DNA from: Litchfieldella rifensis
GTDB taxonomy: Bacteria > Pseudomonadota > Gammaproteobacteria > Pseudomonadales > Halomonadaceae
Reading direction: 5' to 3'
NCBI RefSeq assembly: GCF_042646605.1
Contig: NZ_JBHRUG010000005.1
Coordinates: forward strand, 1 to 64,000
Length of the DNA: 64,000 bases
In this document: piece by piece, positions 24,638 through 33,805 of the stretch
Layout: each line of letters opens with the position of its first letter
How positions within the stretch are numbered: the stretch's first letter is position 1
The notes under the pieces: model-generated
Databases searched by the model: none
Told to the model about the DNA's origin: nothing
What the model saw: only the letters and a program-made list of their open reading frames with translations
Program-made: the position numbers and the translations under genes

Positions 24638-26218
24638 ATGAGCGGCAAGTTTTCGCACGATGACGACAGCGTGGTGGTGATCATCGGTTCGGGAGCCGGG
24701 GGCGGCACTCTGGCCCATGCCTTGGCCAAGCAGGGCATCAACAGTGTGGTATTGGAAGCCGGCAAGCGCTATCGCATGGAGGACATCGAGAACGACGAGT
24801 GGGAGATGTTCAAGAAGATCTCCTGGCTCGATGAGCGCATCACCGCCGGACCGCGTCAGTTGACCGAGACCTTTCCCAACCTGCCGGCCTGGATCGTCAA
24901 GGGCGTGGGTGGCAGCACCATTCACTGGGCCGGTGTCGCACTGCGTTTCCAACCCCACGAATTCCGCCTGCATAGCGAGGTCGGCGATATCGCCGGCGCC
25001 AACTTGCTCGACTGGCCGATCAGTTATGAAGAGCTAGAGCCCTATTACGCGCAGGCCGAGCGCCATATGGGCGTGACCGGCGAGTCCACCGGCATGCCGT
25101 ACCACCCGTGGAACAACAACTTCAAGGTGCTGGCCGAGGGTGCCAAGAGGGTCGGCTACCAGAAGCTGCGTGCCGGTCCGATGGCGATCAACACCCAGGC
25201 CTACGACGATCGCCCGCAGTGCATGCAGGCCGGCTTCTGCATGCAGGGCTGCCGCTTCGGTGCCAAGTGGTCGACGATGTACACCGACATCCCGCGTGCC
25301 GAGGCTACTGGTCATTGCGAGGTGCGCCCCAACGCCATGGCATTGCAGATCGAGCATGACGCCAATGGCCGGATCGCGGGTGTGGTCTATGCCGATGGTG
25401 AAGGCAACCTGCAGCGCCAGAAGGCCCGCGTGGTGTGCGTGGCCGGTAACTCCATCGAGTCGCCACGGCTTCTGCTCAATTCAAACTCCTCGCTGTTCCC
25501 CGATGGCCTGGCCAACTCTTCCGGGCAGGTGGGGCGCAATTACATGACCCATGCCACCGCCTGCGTGTTCGGGGTGATGCCCAAGCCGGTGAACATGCAC
25601 CGTGGTACCACCTTCGCCGGGATCATCTCCGACGAGGCGCGTCTCGACCGTTCGCGGGGCTTCGTCGGTGGCTACACCCTGGAGGTGATGTCGCTGGGCG
25701 TGCCGTTCTTCGCCAAGTTCATGGACCCGAGCAATGGTGGTTGGGGCCGCGACATCACCAGCGCGCTGGACAAGTACGATCATCTCTCCGGGGTGTGGAT
25801 CTGTGGCGAGGACCTGCCGATGGAGGACAACGGCATCACCCTTCACGACACCCGCAAGGACCAGTACGGCTTGCCAGTACCGATCGTCTACAAGGGCGAT
25901 CATCCCAATGACGAGGTGCTGCGTCGCCATGGCCAGGCCCAGGCCACCAAGTGCTACGAGGCAGTGGGAGCCGAGCGCACTTTCCTGGTCCCGGATTTTC
26001 CCACCAGCCACAACGTCGGCACCAATCGCATGAGTGCGCGTCCGGCGGATGGGGTCGTCAACAAGTGGGGGCAGACCCACGACATCGACAACCTGTTCGT
26101 CTCCGACGGCAGCCAGTTCACCACCAGCGGTGCCGAGAACCCGACCCTGACCATCGTCGCCCTGGCCCTGCGCCAGGCCGAATACATCGCCGAGCGCATG
26201 CAGCGCCGCGAACTCTGA
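24638..26218 (+). CDS. GMC-family FAD-dependent dehydrogenase
   Basis: A 526-residue GMC oxidoreductase of the gluconate/sorbitol/FAD-glucose dehydrogenase branch. It has the dinucleotide fold VVIIGSGAGGGTLAHALAKQ, the FAD loop GVGGSTIHWAGVALRF, and the catalytic region SHNVGTNRMS with the C-terminal TSGAENPTLTIVALALRQ. CMQAGFCMQGC gives a C-x5-C-x3-C spacing that, as I recall, carries a [3Fe-4S] cluster in FAD-glucose dehydrogenase. There is no signal peptide; export with the upstream Tat protein is likely. The substrate is unknown; a hydroxyl compound feeding the E1/E2 complex encoded next is the obvious guess. Confidence 0.88.
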   Translation: MSGKFSHDDDSVVVIIGSGAGGGTLAHALAKQGINSVVLEAGKRYRMEDIENDEWEMFKKISWLDERITAGPRQLTETFPNLPAWIVKGVGGSTIHWAGVALRFQPHEFRLHSEVGDIAGANLLDWPISYEELEPYYAQAERHMGVTGESTGMPYHPWNNNFKVLAEGAKRVGYQKLRAGPMAINTQAYDDRPQCMQAGFCMQGCRFGAKWSTMYTDIPRAEATGHCEVRPNAMALQIEHDANGRIAGVVYADGEGNLQRQKARVVCVAGNSIESPRLLLNSNSSLFPDGLANSSGQVGRNYMTHATACVFGVMPKPVNMHRGTTFAGIISDEARLDRSRGFVGGYTLEVMSLGVPFFAKFMDPSNGGWGRDITSALDKYDHLSGVWICGEDLPMEDNGITLHDTRKDQYGLPVPIVYKGDHPNDEVLRRHGQAQATKCYEAVGAERTFLVPDFPTSHNVGTNRMSARPADGVVNKWGQTHDIDNLFVSDGSQFTTSGAENPTLTIVALALRQAEYIAERMQRREL

Positions 26219-26232
26219 AGGGAGACTCTGAC

Positions 26233-27219
26233 ATGCAACCGACCACCGAACAGCGGCTGTGGATGTATCGCCACATGGTGCTCAGCCGTTACCTCGAGGA
26301 GCGTATTGAAAGCCTTTACATGGAAGGCAAGACGCCGGTGTTCAACATGGCCAAGGGGCCGATCCCCGGCGAGATGCACCTTTCCAACGGCCAGGAGCCC
26401 TGCGCGGTGGGGGTCTGCGCGCACCTCAACCCGGAAGACACCGTCACCGCCACCCATCGCCCGCACCACATCGCCATAGCCAAGGGCGTCGACCTCGACG
26501 CCATGGTCGCCGAGATCTTCGGCAAGGCGACTGGGCTTTCCGGCGGGCGGGGCGGTCACATGCACCTGTTCGACGCCAAGGTGAACTTCTCCTGCTCGGG
26601 CATCATCGGCGAAGGCCTGGGCCCGGCGGTGGGTGCGGCACTGTCGAGAAAGCTGCAGGGCAAGCCCGGCGTGGCGGTGGCCTTCATGGGCGAGGGTGCC
26701 GCCAATCAGGGCGCTTTCCACGAGGCACTCAACCTGGCGGCGGTGTGGCAGTTGCCGGTGGTGTTTGTCATCGAGGACAACGCCTGGGGCATCTCGGTGG
26801 CCAAGCAGGCCTCCACCGCCGTGCCTCGCAACGACCAACGAGCCAGCGCCTATGGCATGCCCGGTGTGCACGTGGCCGACAACGATGTGGAAGCGATCTT
26901 CACAGCCGCCGGCGAAGCCATCGCCCGCGCCCGCGAAGGCCGAGGCCCGACACTGATCGAGATCGAAACCGCACGGCTTGCCGGTCACTTCATGGGCGAC
27001 GGCGAGGACTACCGGCCCAAGGGTGAGAAGGAAGGCCTCAAGCAGCGCGACCCGATTCCCCGTTATCGCCAGCAACTGTTCGATGCCGACCTGCTCGACG
27101 ACATCTCGGATACCGACTTGGTCGAGCAAGCACATGCCCGTATTGAGGCTGCCATCCGTTTTGCCCAGGACAGTGAGTTCCTGCCTCCCGAAGCGGCCCT
27201 CGAGATGGTCTTCGTCTAA
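26233..27219 (+). CDS. acoA: 2-oxoacid (acetoin-type) dehydrogenase E1 alpha subunit
   Basis: A 328-residue thiamine-diphosphate subunit. It has SGGRGGHMHLFD, the ThDP motif GEGAANQGAFHEALNLAAVW ending in EDNAWGIS, and the phosphorylation-loop-like HFMGDGEDYRP, as in AcoA and pyruvate dehydrogenase alpha chains. It forms an alpha2beta2 E1 with the next gene product. The ATG at 26233 follows GGGAGAC. It resembles acetoin dehydrogenase, and an AcoR-like regulator sits upstream, but the actual 2-oxo or acyloin substrate is not settled by sequence. Confidence 0.85.
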   Translation: MQPTTEQRLWMYRHMVLSRYLEERIESLYMEGKTPVFNMAKGPIPGEMHLSNGQEPCAVGVCAHLNPEDTVTATHRPHHIAIAKGVDLDAMVAEIFGKATGLSGGRGGHMHLFDAKVNFSCSGIIGEGLGPAVGAALSRKLQGKPGVAVAFMGEGAANQGAFHEALNLAAVWQLPVVFVIEDNAWGISVAKQASTAVPRNDQRASAYGMPGVHVADNDVEAIFTAAGEAIARAREGRGPTLIEIETARLAGHFMGDGEDYRPKGEKEGLKQRDPIPRYRQQLFDADLLDDISDTDLVEQAHARIEAAIRFAQDSEFLPPEAALEMVFV

Positions 27220-27235
27220 CGCCAGGAGAATCACC

Positions 27236-28267
<1,032 letters not shown>

Positions 28268-28286
28268 ATCAGGAGATATATCACCG

Positions 28287-28523
28287 ATGAGTACCGCAAT
28301 TACCGTACCCGACGCCCTGTGGGAAGGCGACAGCGAAGGTGTGATCACCGCCTGGCTGGTCAACGATGGCGCTGAGGTCGCGCAAGGCGACCTGGTGGCC
28401 GAGGTGATGGTCGAGAAGGCCCAGTACGAGATCGAAGCGCCTGCCGCCGGCGTGTTGGCCATCACTAAGCAGGAAGACGAGGTGGTGGAGAAGGGCGACA
28501 CCATCGCCACCCTAAACGGGTGA
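28287..28523 (+). CDS. Stand-alone lipoyl-domain protein
   Basis: A 78-residue protein that is only a lipoyl/biotinyl fold: TVPDALWEGDSEGVITAWLV, NDGAEVAQGDLVAEVMVEKA with the modified Lys in VEKAQYE, and APAAGVLAITKQEDEVVEKG. VEKA rather than the EAMKM motif indicates lipoylation. In normal complexes this domain is fused to the N terminus of E2; here it is separate from the E2 gene 12 bp downstream. A lipoate ligase-like gene in the same operon probably modifies it. Confidence 0.85.
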   Translation: MSTAITVPDALWEGDSEGVITAWLVNDGAEVAQGDLVAEVMVEKAQYEIEAPAAGVLAITKQEDEVVEKGDTIATLNG

Positions 28524-28535
28524 CAGGAGGCTTAC

Positions 28536-29303
28536 ATGAAACTGGAAACCCATGACATTGCCCCATCCGTCCCCGAGGGGGCGGACCCAGACGCATCAGG
28601 GGCGCCGTCTTCGAGAGTGATGCCATTGCGTGGCATGCGCGGCATGATCGCTTCGAAAATGCTCCACAGCCTGCAGTCCACGGCGCAACTGACCCATCAT
28701 GCCAGTGCCGATCTCACCGCCGTACAGGCACTGCGTTACCGGCACAAGGTGGCCGGCAAGCCGCCCTCGGTGCAGGATGTCCTGCTGCGCCTGATCATAC
28801 AGACGCTGACGGAGTTTCCGGCGCTGAATGCCACTCTGAAGGACAATCGCATCACCGAGTTCGATGCCGTGCACCTGGGGCTAGCGATTCCGTTGGCCGG
28901 GGATCTACTGGTGGCGCCGGCACTGTTCGATGCCCAGCGGCTGACCCTGGGCGAGCTGCCGGCGGCACGCCAGAGCTTGGTCGAGCGCGCGCAGGCCGGC
29001 AAACTGACGGTACGCGAGATGACCGGTGCCACTTTTACGGTCTCCAACCTGGGACGCTCACGGGTGCATCATTTCACGCCCGTTCTCAATGTGCCCCAGG
29101 TGGCGATCCTGGGCATCGGTGGTGTCGAAACCCGGGCCGTGCCACTATCGGATGGCTGGCGCGCCGCCGACTTCATCGGTCTGTCATTGACCTTCGACCA
29201 CCGTGCCGTCAATGGTGCGCCGGCGGCCGCCTTCCTGGACGCACTGTGCGAACGGATCGAGGGCTTGGCGCCGGATGTCTTCGACGATGAATTGGCTCGA
29301 TAG
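28536..29303 (+). CDS. E2 acyltransferase lacking lipoyl and subunit-binding domains
   Basis: A 255-residue catalytic domain of the 2-oxoacid dehydrogenase E2 family (PLRGMRGMIASKMLHSLQST; GATFTVSNLGRSRVHHFTPV; VPQVAILGIGGVETR; SLTFDHRAVNGAPAAAFLD). The usual E2 has 370-550 residues with N-terminal lipoyl and peripheral-subunit-binding domains; both are absent, and the first 30 residues are a Pro/Asp/Glu-rich tail. The catalytic motif HxxxDG reads HRAVNG, with Asn in place of Asp. The His is kept. The lipoyl function is supplied by the preceding gene. Confidence 0.85.
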   Translation: MKLETHDIAPSVPEGADPDASGAPSSRVMPLRGMRGMIASKMLHSLQSTAQLTHHASADLTAVQALRYRHKVAGKPPSVQDVLLRLIIQTLTEFPALNATLKDNRITEFDAVHLGLAIPLAGDLLVAPALFDAQRLTLGELPAARQSLVERAQAGKLTVREMTGATFTVSNLGRSRVHHFTPVLNVPQVAILGIGGVETRAVPLSDGWRAADFIGLSLTFDHRAVNGAPAAAFLDALCERIEGLAPDVFDDELAR

Positions 29304-29310
29304 AGGATGC

Positions 29311-30033
29311 ATGACGATATCACCGACTGTCGATGAAGCCGGCTGGATGCTGCAGCGACCTACGGTCGAAGCCGGCCTGGCGCTCGATGAAGCGTTGCTG
29401 GAGTCGATCTGTCAGGGCGAAAGCCGGTTTGGGCTGGTGGCTTGGTCGTCCACTGATCGAGCACTGGTGATGCCACGCCGTCATGAGCGTGTGACGGGCT
29501 TTCCCGAAGCGCGTCGCATCCTCCACGACATGGGCTGGCCGATCCTGTTTCGAGCCACCGGTGGTACGCCGGTGCCCCAGTCGCCGGCGGTGATCAATGT
29601 GGCATTGGCGCTGCGTTGCCAGGTGGGCAGCTCGGCGGCCCACCTGGAATGGGGCTACAGACGCCTCGGCGAGCCCTGGTGCGAATGGCTCGCCGAACTG
29701 GGTGTCGCCGACGCCGATCTCGGTTCGGTTTCCGGCGCCTACTGCGATGGGCGTTTCAATGTCCGCATCGCCGGGCGCAAGCTGGTCGGCACCGCCCAAC
29801 GCTGGCGTCGGGTACGCGGCAGTCGCGACATGGCGATGCTGGCCCACGGTGCCATGCAGGTGGGCGACACGCCCGAATCGCTGGTCGACGTGGTCAATGC
29901 CTTCCAGAAGGCTATTGGCGCCTCCGAGCGCTTCCAACCCGAGAGCCATGTGGCCCTGGGTGAGGTGCTACCTGGCTTCGACCTCGAGGCGGTGCTGCCG
30001 GGGTTGATCGAGCGCCTGGGAGAGGCCGACTGA
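29311..30033 (+). CDS. Lipoate-protein ligase family protein
   Basis: A 240-residue member of the LplA/LipB/BirA fold. It has a glycine-rich loop as FRATGGTPVPQSPAVINVAL and GAYCDGRFNVRIAGRKLVGT then AQRWRR, matching the lipoate-binding (R..GGG.V.H) and lysine (K..G.A) motifs, though the first is altered (TGGTPVP, no His). The C-terminal LplA accessory domain is missing. Its position after a free lipoyl domain and E2 implies it attaches lipoate, or octanoate, to that lipoyl protein. It starts 7 bp after the E2 stop and is the last gene of the operon. Confidence 0.75.
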   Translation: MTISPTVDEAGWMLQRPTVEAGLALDEALLESICQGESRFGLVAWSSTDRALVMPRRHERVTGFPEARRILHDMGWPILFRATGGTPVPQSPAVINVALALRCQVGSSAAHLEWGYRRLGEPWCEWLAELGVADADLGSVSGAYCDGRFNVRIAGRKLVGTAQRWRRVRGSRDMAMLAHGAMQVGDTPESLVDVVNAFQKAIGASERFQPESHVALGEVLPGFDLEAVLPGLIERLGEAD

Positions 30034-30087
30034 CGGCCGGACGCCCCGTACCGCTCATGGTGGGTGCTTGGCGTGAAAGCTCAGCCC

Positions 30088-30366
30088 TCAGCCCCCGCTC
30101 AACGCCTGAAATATATACACGGTTCCCCCATCCTGGACCCGATCGGAGAGTGTCTTTCTATCCACCACCAGCGCATTGTTAATGGAGAGAAACACATGCC
30201 GACGCAGTCCGCCCTGATCATCGAGCACGTAATCGGTAAACCCCGGGGCGATCTCGTCGACCGCCTTCAGGACCTCAGAGACCGAGCCGGCCGGTACCTG
30301 GATTGTTCGGTTTTCCAACTGCGGAAAGTACCGGTACAGGTGCGATGTCATTTCAACAGTCGTCAT
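30088..30366 (-). CDS. MoaD/ThiS-family ubiquitin-like protein
   Basis: A 92-residue beta-grasp protein ending in ALSGG, the C-terminal diglycine used for thiocarboxylation in MoaD and ThiS. The body reads YRYFPQLENRTIQVPAGSVS, EVLKAVDEIAPGFTDYVLDD, LRRHVFLSINNALVVDRKTL, VYIFQALSGG. It is 5 bp downstream of a BNR propeller gene and no molybdopterin or thiamine genes are near, so it is not the housekeeping MoaD. I recall this pair recurring in proteobacteria without a known function; the partner of the diglycine tail is unknown. Confidence 0.75.
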   Translation of the reverse strand: MTTVEMTSHLYRYFPQLENRTIQVPAGSVSEVLKAVDEIAPGFTDYVLDDQGGLRRHVFLSINNALVVDRKTLSDRVQDGGTVYIFQALSGG

Positions 30367-30371
30367 GATGC

Positions 30372-31556
30372 TCAGCCAAACCGTACTGAATAGACCGGCG
30401 GCAGGTTATTTCCGAGGCATTGCCAGGTTTCGCCGCGGTCTTCCGATAAGTAAACATTACCGGTCGTACTGCCAAAACACAGGCTGTCGCCCGATATGTC
30501 CAGACCATGCCTCAAGACAACGTCGTAGGCATTTTCCTGCGGCAGGCCCTGGCGGAACGATTGCCAGGACTGGCCACCATCGGTTGTCCGGGCAACGAAC
30601 AGGCCACCTTCAATCGCCATGCGTTCCGAGTCCGCCTGGGCCGGTACGACCCAGGCGGTACGCCCGTCATTCGCATCCGCCGCGATGGGGAAACCGAAGT
30701 GCACGCCCATGTCCGGCCTACTGACTTTCCGCCAGTTTCGTGCACCGTCATCACTGTAAAAGACACCACAGTGGTTCTGTTGCCAGAGATGGTCCGGCTG
30801 CCGGGGGCAATGGGTCACGAAGTGTGGATCATGCCCCCACTCCGCGGCGGGGTCCGGTAGGTAGTCCATCAACATACCGCGATTGCGTCCTGTCCAGGTC
30901 CGGCCGCCATCGGTCGTCTCCAGTACCCCGGCCGAGGAGACCGCCACATACAGATGGTCCGGATCGCGAGGATCGACAATGATCGAATGGATACCTGGTT
31001 CGAACACACCGTAATCGATACTCGCCGGCGTGCCGCCCCATTGGTTCTCACTCGTCGCATCGCCCGCGAACAAGTCGCCACCCCGGGTGTCATGGTTCCA
31101 CAGCGGGCGGTTGAGTTCCCAGGTGTCACCGTCGTCATCGCTGGCGAACAAACCGCCCGGGATCGTGCCAGCGTACAATCGACCTGGCTGACTGTCGCTG
31201 CCAAACCCGATATTCCAGATCTTGTATACGGACGCGTCGGCATACTCCGGCTGGCCGGTCGGAGCCTCCGGATCGAAATCGGGGGTAGGCAGGTATTTGA
31301 GGATGTAGCGGGCGCCTTTAGGGTACTTGACCGATGCCACTTCCTCCCACGTCCCGCCTCCATCGCGAGAACGGGACAGCTTCGGTCCCCAGTGGCCGTG
31401 GTCCAGCGATGCCCACAGCGTGTCGTTTCGCGGATCGCGTGCCACGTAACAAACAGGAATGCCCGCATGCAGGATTGGACGAGGACGCCACCCGGCATTG
31501 ATACGATCGAATATGACAGTGCCCTTGCGAGTACCCAGTAGAATCATGCCGGACAT
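30372..31556 (-). CDS. BNR-repeat beta-propeller (sialidase-like) protein
   Basis: A 394-residue protein with at least six Asp-box (BNR) units: SRDGGGTW, SDDDGDTW, TTDGGRTW, SDDGARNW, TTDGGQSW, SEDRGETW. This gives a six- or seven-bladed propeller like exo-alpha-sialidase, VPS10 or Ycf48-type proteins. No signal peptide is seen (it opens MSGMILLGTRKGTVIFDRIN), so it is cytoplasmic. The sialidase catalytic set (Arg triad, Tyr/Glu) is not evident, so glycosidase activity is doubtful. It is co-transcribed with the MoaD/ThiS-like gene. Confidence 0.8.
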   Translation of the reverse strand: MSGMILLGTRKGTVIFDRINAGWRPRPILHAGIPVCYVARDPRNDTLWASLDHGHWGPKLSRSRDGGGTWEEVASVKYPKGARYILKYLPTPDFDPEAPTGQPEYADASVYKIWNIGFGSDSQPGRLYAGTIPGGLFASDDDGDTWELNRPLWNHDTRGGDLFAGDATSENQWGGTPASIDYGVFEPGIHSIIVDPRDPDHLYVAVSSAGVLETTDGGRTWTGRNRGMLMDYLPDPAAEWGHDPHFVTHCPRQPDHLWQQNHCGVFYSDDGARNWRKVSRPDMGVHFGFPIAADANDGRTAWVVPAQADSERMAIEGGLFVARTTDGGQSWQSFRQGLPQENAYDVVLRHGLDISGDSLCFGSTTGNVYLSEDRGETWQCLGNNLPPVYSVRFG

Positions 31557-31591
31557 GGCATTGCCCTCATCTGAGCCGGTCCCTTCATGCG

Positions 31592-31740
31592 CTAAGGAAA
31601 CACTGATTTATTGCTGCGCTCGATATCTTGACTGCCGGCGGTGCTCAGAATCCTCATTTAACACCGCGTAAACTCCGGTTCTTGCGCTCCGGCGGCAGCC
31701 AACCTCTCATCGCTCGCGACATAAATCAGCGCTTCCCTAA
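31592..31740. mobile_element. MITE-like element or solo IS remnant
   Basis: A 149-bp element without a gene. Its ends are imperfect inverted repeats of about 30 bp: left CTAAGGAAACACTGATTTAT (from 31592) and, on the other strand, right TTAGGGAAGCGCTGATTTAT (from 31740), each continuing to a GCGCTCG / GCGAGCG block. The inside contains a further GCCGGCGG / CCGGCGGC match. This layout fits a non-autonomous transposon whose transposase is elsewhere. It lies in the 303-bp gap between the propeller and dehalogenase genes. Confidence 0.6.
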
Positions 31741-31859
31741 CGGCCATACATAACATGGCGTATTCCACCTGGAGCGGAACAAGAATAGTCCACGCAGTTT
31801 CACACCGCAAAGCGGTGGAGCGGTTGGCAAGTACCTAGCGCTTGACCATGCCCGTCAAT

Positions 31860-32738
31860 CTATTCGTCAACACCTTCATGCAAGAACCTCGTTACGGCTT
31901 CAGAGAGGCGCTCCGGCGCTTCTTCTGGCACGAAGTGTCCGACGGAGGGCAAACGAACCACCCGATGGTGTGGAAATGTCTGCTGCCAGCGTTGCAGTTC
32001 CTTCTCGCGAAAGGCGATGTCCTTCATCCCCCACACCAGAAGCACCGGCTTGTCACGCAGGACGGAAATCTCTTGCCACAACTCTGCGAGCCATGCGGAT
32101 GAGCCGAGGATTTCCTTGGGAAAGACGAGACACCCCTTTCTGTCCTTGGGGCTGTCGAGGGGATGGAGATAATGCGCGTGTGCTTGCCTGCTCAGTCGGG
32201 TCTTGTCGCCAAAGGCTTGGCGCAGCAGTACTCGAGCAAAGACGTTGCCTCGACGAATGAGGAGTCTGCCGATTGGCCCGCCCATGAAAGCACTGAAGGC
32301 GATGTAATGAACGTTATGGTTGACGGGCCAAGCCCATGTATTGATGAGGATGAGCCGCGAAACGTTCCGAGGATGGCTGAGGGCATAGGAAAGCCCTATC
32401 GGTCCACCCCAGTCCTGCATGACCAGCGTGATGCCATCGAGACCAAGCGTCTCGATGAGACGCGTCAGGTTGGCAGCGTGATCCTTTGGCTTGTAGGACC
32501 AGTCCGCAGGCTTGTCCGACAGTCCGAACCCCAGATAATCCGGGGCAATGCAGCGGTGTGTGCTACGCAACTGCTTGATCAGGTGGCGATACAGGAAGGA
32601 CCAGGTCGGGTTCCCGTGAAGCAAGACCACCGGTTCCCCGCTGCCTTCGTCAACGTAGTGCATGCGACCTGCCGCTAGCTGAAGGTAGTGCGGGGCAAAG
32701 GGAAACTCGCTCCTGTCGAGCCATTCGTGGTCTTGCAT
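31860..32738 (-). CDS. Haloalkane dehalogenase-like alpha/beta hydrolase
   Basis: A 292-residue alpha/beta hydrolase with the haloalkane dehalogenase signature. HGNPTWSFLYRHLI gives the oxyanion and halide-binding Asn. MQDWGGPIGLSYA has nucleophile Asp and halide-binding Trp. WGMKDIAFRE holds the acid Asp and VGHFVPEEAP the catalytic His. A plain esterase would have GxSxG instead. I set the start at 32738 (MQDHEWLDRSEFPF), matching family N termini, but ribosome binding signals are weak and the frame is open to 32819. It could act as epoxide hydrolase, though the Trp next to the Asp favours dehalogenase. Confidence 0.78.
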   Translation of the reverse strand: MQDHEWLDRSEFPFAPHYLQLAAGRMHYVDEGSGEPVVLLHGNPTWSFLYRHLIKQLRSTHRCIAPDYLGFGLSDKPADWSYKPKDHAANLTRLIETLGLDGITLVMQDWGGPIGLSYALSHPRNVSRLILINTWAWPVNHNVHYIAFSAFMGGPIGRLLIRRGNVFARVLLRQAFGDKTRLSRQAHAHYLHPLDSPKDRKGCLVFPKEILGSSAWLAELWQEISVLRDKPVLLVWGMKDIAFREKELQRWQQTFPHHRVVRLPSVGHFVPEEAPERLSEAVTRFLHEGVDE

Positions 32739-32870
32739 CGCTTGCTGTCGGGAAAGTGCGTGTACGATTACATTGTACAAGCATCTGACGGTTCTCCTGG
32801 CCGATGCGAATGTGGGCATGGAGGATCGGTCAGGCTAGAGGCGTATCTCGGCGAGTGGGGTAGGGAGTCG

Positions 32871-33215
32871 ATGAGTGAGTACACCGATTATCTGCACGAT
32901 GTCTTCGAACGGTTCGGGCCGATCACGGCACACCGTATGTTCGGTGGCCATGGCATCTATCACGACGGCCTGATGTTTGCGCTGGTCTCCGACGAGACGC
33001 TTTACCTGAAGGCAGATGCGGAGAACGTCGGTGACTTCGAGCGGGAAGGGCTTGGACCCTTCGAGTACGACAAGGGCGGTAAGGTGATACAGATCGCCTA
33101 CTATCAAGCCCCGGAAGACCTGTTCGAGGATCGCGAACTGGCCGCCGCCTGGGCGCGCCGCTCGTTCGATGCTGCGTTGCGCGCCCAGGCCGGCAAGCGC
33201 AAGTCGAGAACCTGA
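32871..33215 (+). CDS. TfoX/Sxy N-terminal domain protein
   Basis: A 114-residue protein made only of the TfoX N-terminal domain: HRMFGGHGIYHDGLMFALVS, LYLKADAENVGDFEREG, FEYDKGGKVIQIAYYQAPED. Full TfoX/Sxy (about 200 residues) activates competence genes; single-domain forms like this are common and of unknown role. The start at 32871 was chosen for homology (MSEYTDYLHDVFERFGPI) and the GGGAG upstream. It is divergent from the dehalogenase-like gene. Confidence 0.85.
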   Translation: MSEYTDYLHDVFERFGPITAHRMFGGHGIYHDGLMFALVSDETLYLKADAENVGDFEREGLGPFEYDKGGKVIQIAYYQAPEDLFEDRELAAAWARRSFDAALRAQAGKRKSRT

Positions 33216-33361
33216 CAGCTTTCCGTTCCTGGGCAGTCACAGCCTACTAACGGTAATCGACCGGACATCCGCTGAGACGTGAATCGCCTGGTTTGCATTT
33301 TGACGAGTCCATTGCTTCAAAATGATGTAAAGTGTCAGGAGGCTGATGCGAGGGGCTTGTC

Positions 33362-33805
33362 ATGGATGTAATAGAGAAAGGCGGCGACCGCGAAGAGGGC
33401 ATCCAGGGAGTGAAGGTGCCTCCCGCGGTATATTGCGACAAGGTTGCCTTCATCCAGACAGTGCGAGAGGGGATTTCGGGTAGCGTCGTCAGACAGGCCA
33501 TCCATGCCTTGGGCGACAACCGGGAGTTGTTCGTCAGATTGTTGGAGACAACCCCCGGCAACCTGCACCGGTTCTACAAGCGCAAGGCGTTGAGCCGTAC
33601 CGACAGCGAAGAAGTGCTGGACGTGCTGCGGGTCTACTACCAGACCATCAAGGTATTCGGTGACAGAGACAAGGCGTTGCGTTGGCTGAATACGTCGATC
33701 CCCGCACTATCCGGTGAGAAGCCACTCGATCTGTTCGACACCTTCGAAGGACGTCAACTCGTTCGTGAAGTGCTTCGCAAGGTCGAGTACGGGGAATTCA
33801 GTTGA
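33362..33805 (+). CDS. Antitoxin of the ParS / Xre-MbcA type (DUF2384)
   Basis: A 147-residue antitoxin. The N-terminal half is an Xre-like helical domain (VRQAIHALGDNRELFVRLLE, TTPGNLHRFYKRKALSRTDS) and the C-terminal half the toxin-binding MbcA/ParS domain (VFGDRDKALRWLNTSIPALS, GEKPLDLFDTFEGRQLVREV). It neutralises the RES-domain toxin encoded next and probably represses its own promoter. Its stop codon overlaps the toxin start (TGATG). Confidence 0.88.
   Translation: MDVIEKGGDREEGIQGVKVPPAVYCDKVAFIQTVREGISGSVVRQAIHALGDNRELFVRLLETTPGNLHRFYKRKALSRTDSEEVLDVLRVYYQTIKVFGDRDKALRWLNTSIPALSGEKPLDLFDTFEGRQLVREVLRKVEYGEFS

Noticed and set aside
30372..31556. Secreted sialidase
   Set aside because: Asp-box repeats are present but no signal peptide and no convincing catalytic Arg triad, so only the fold is claimed.
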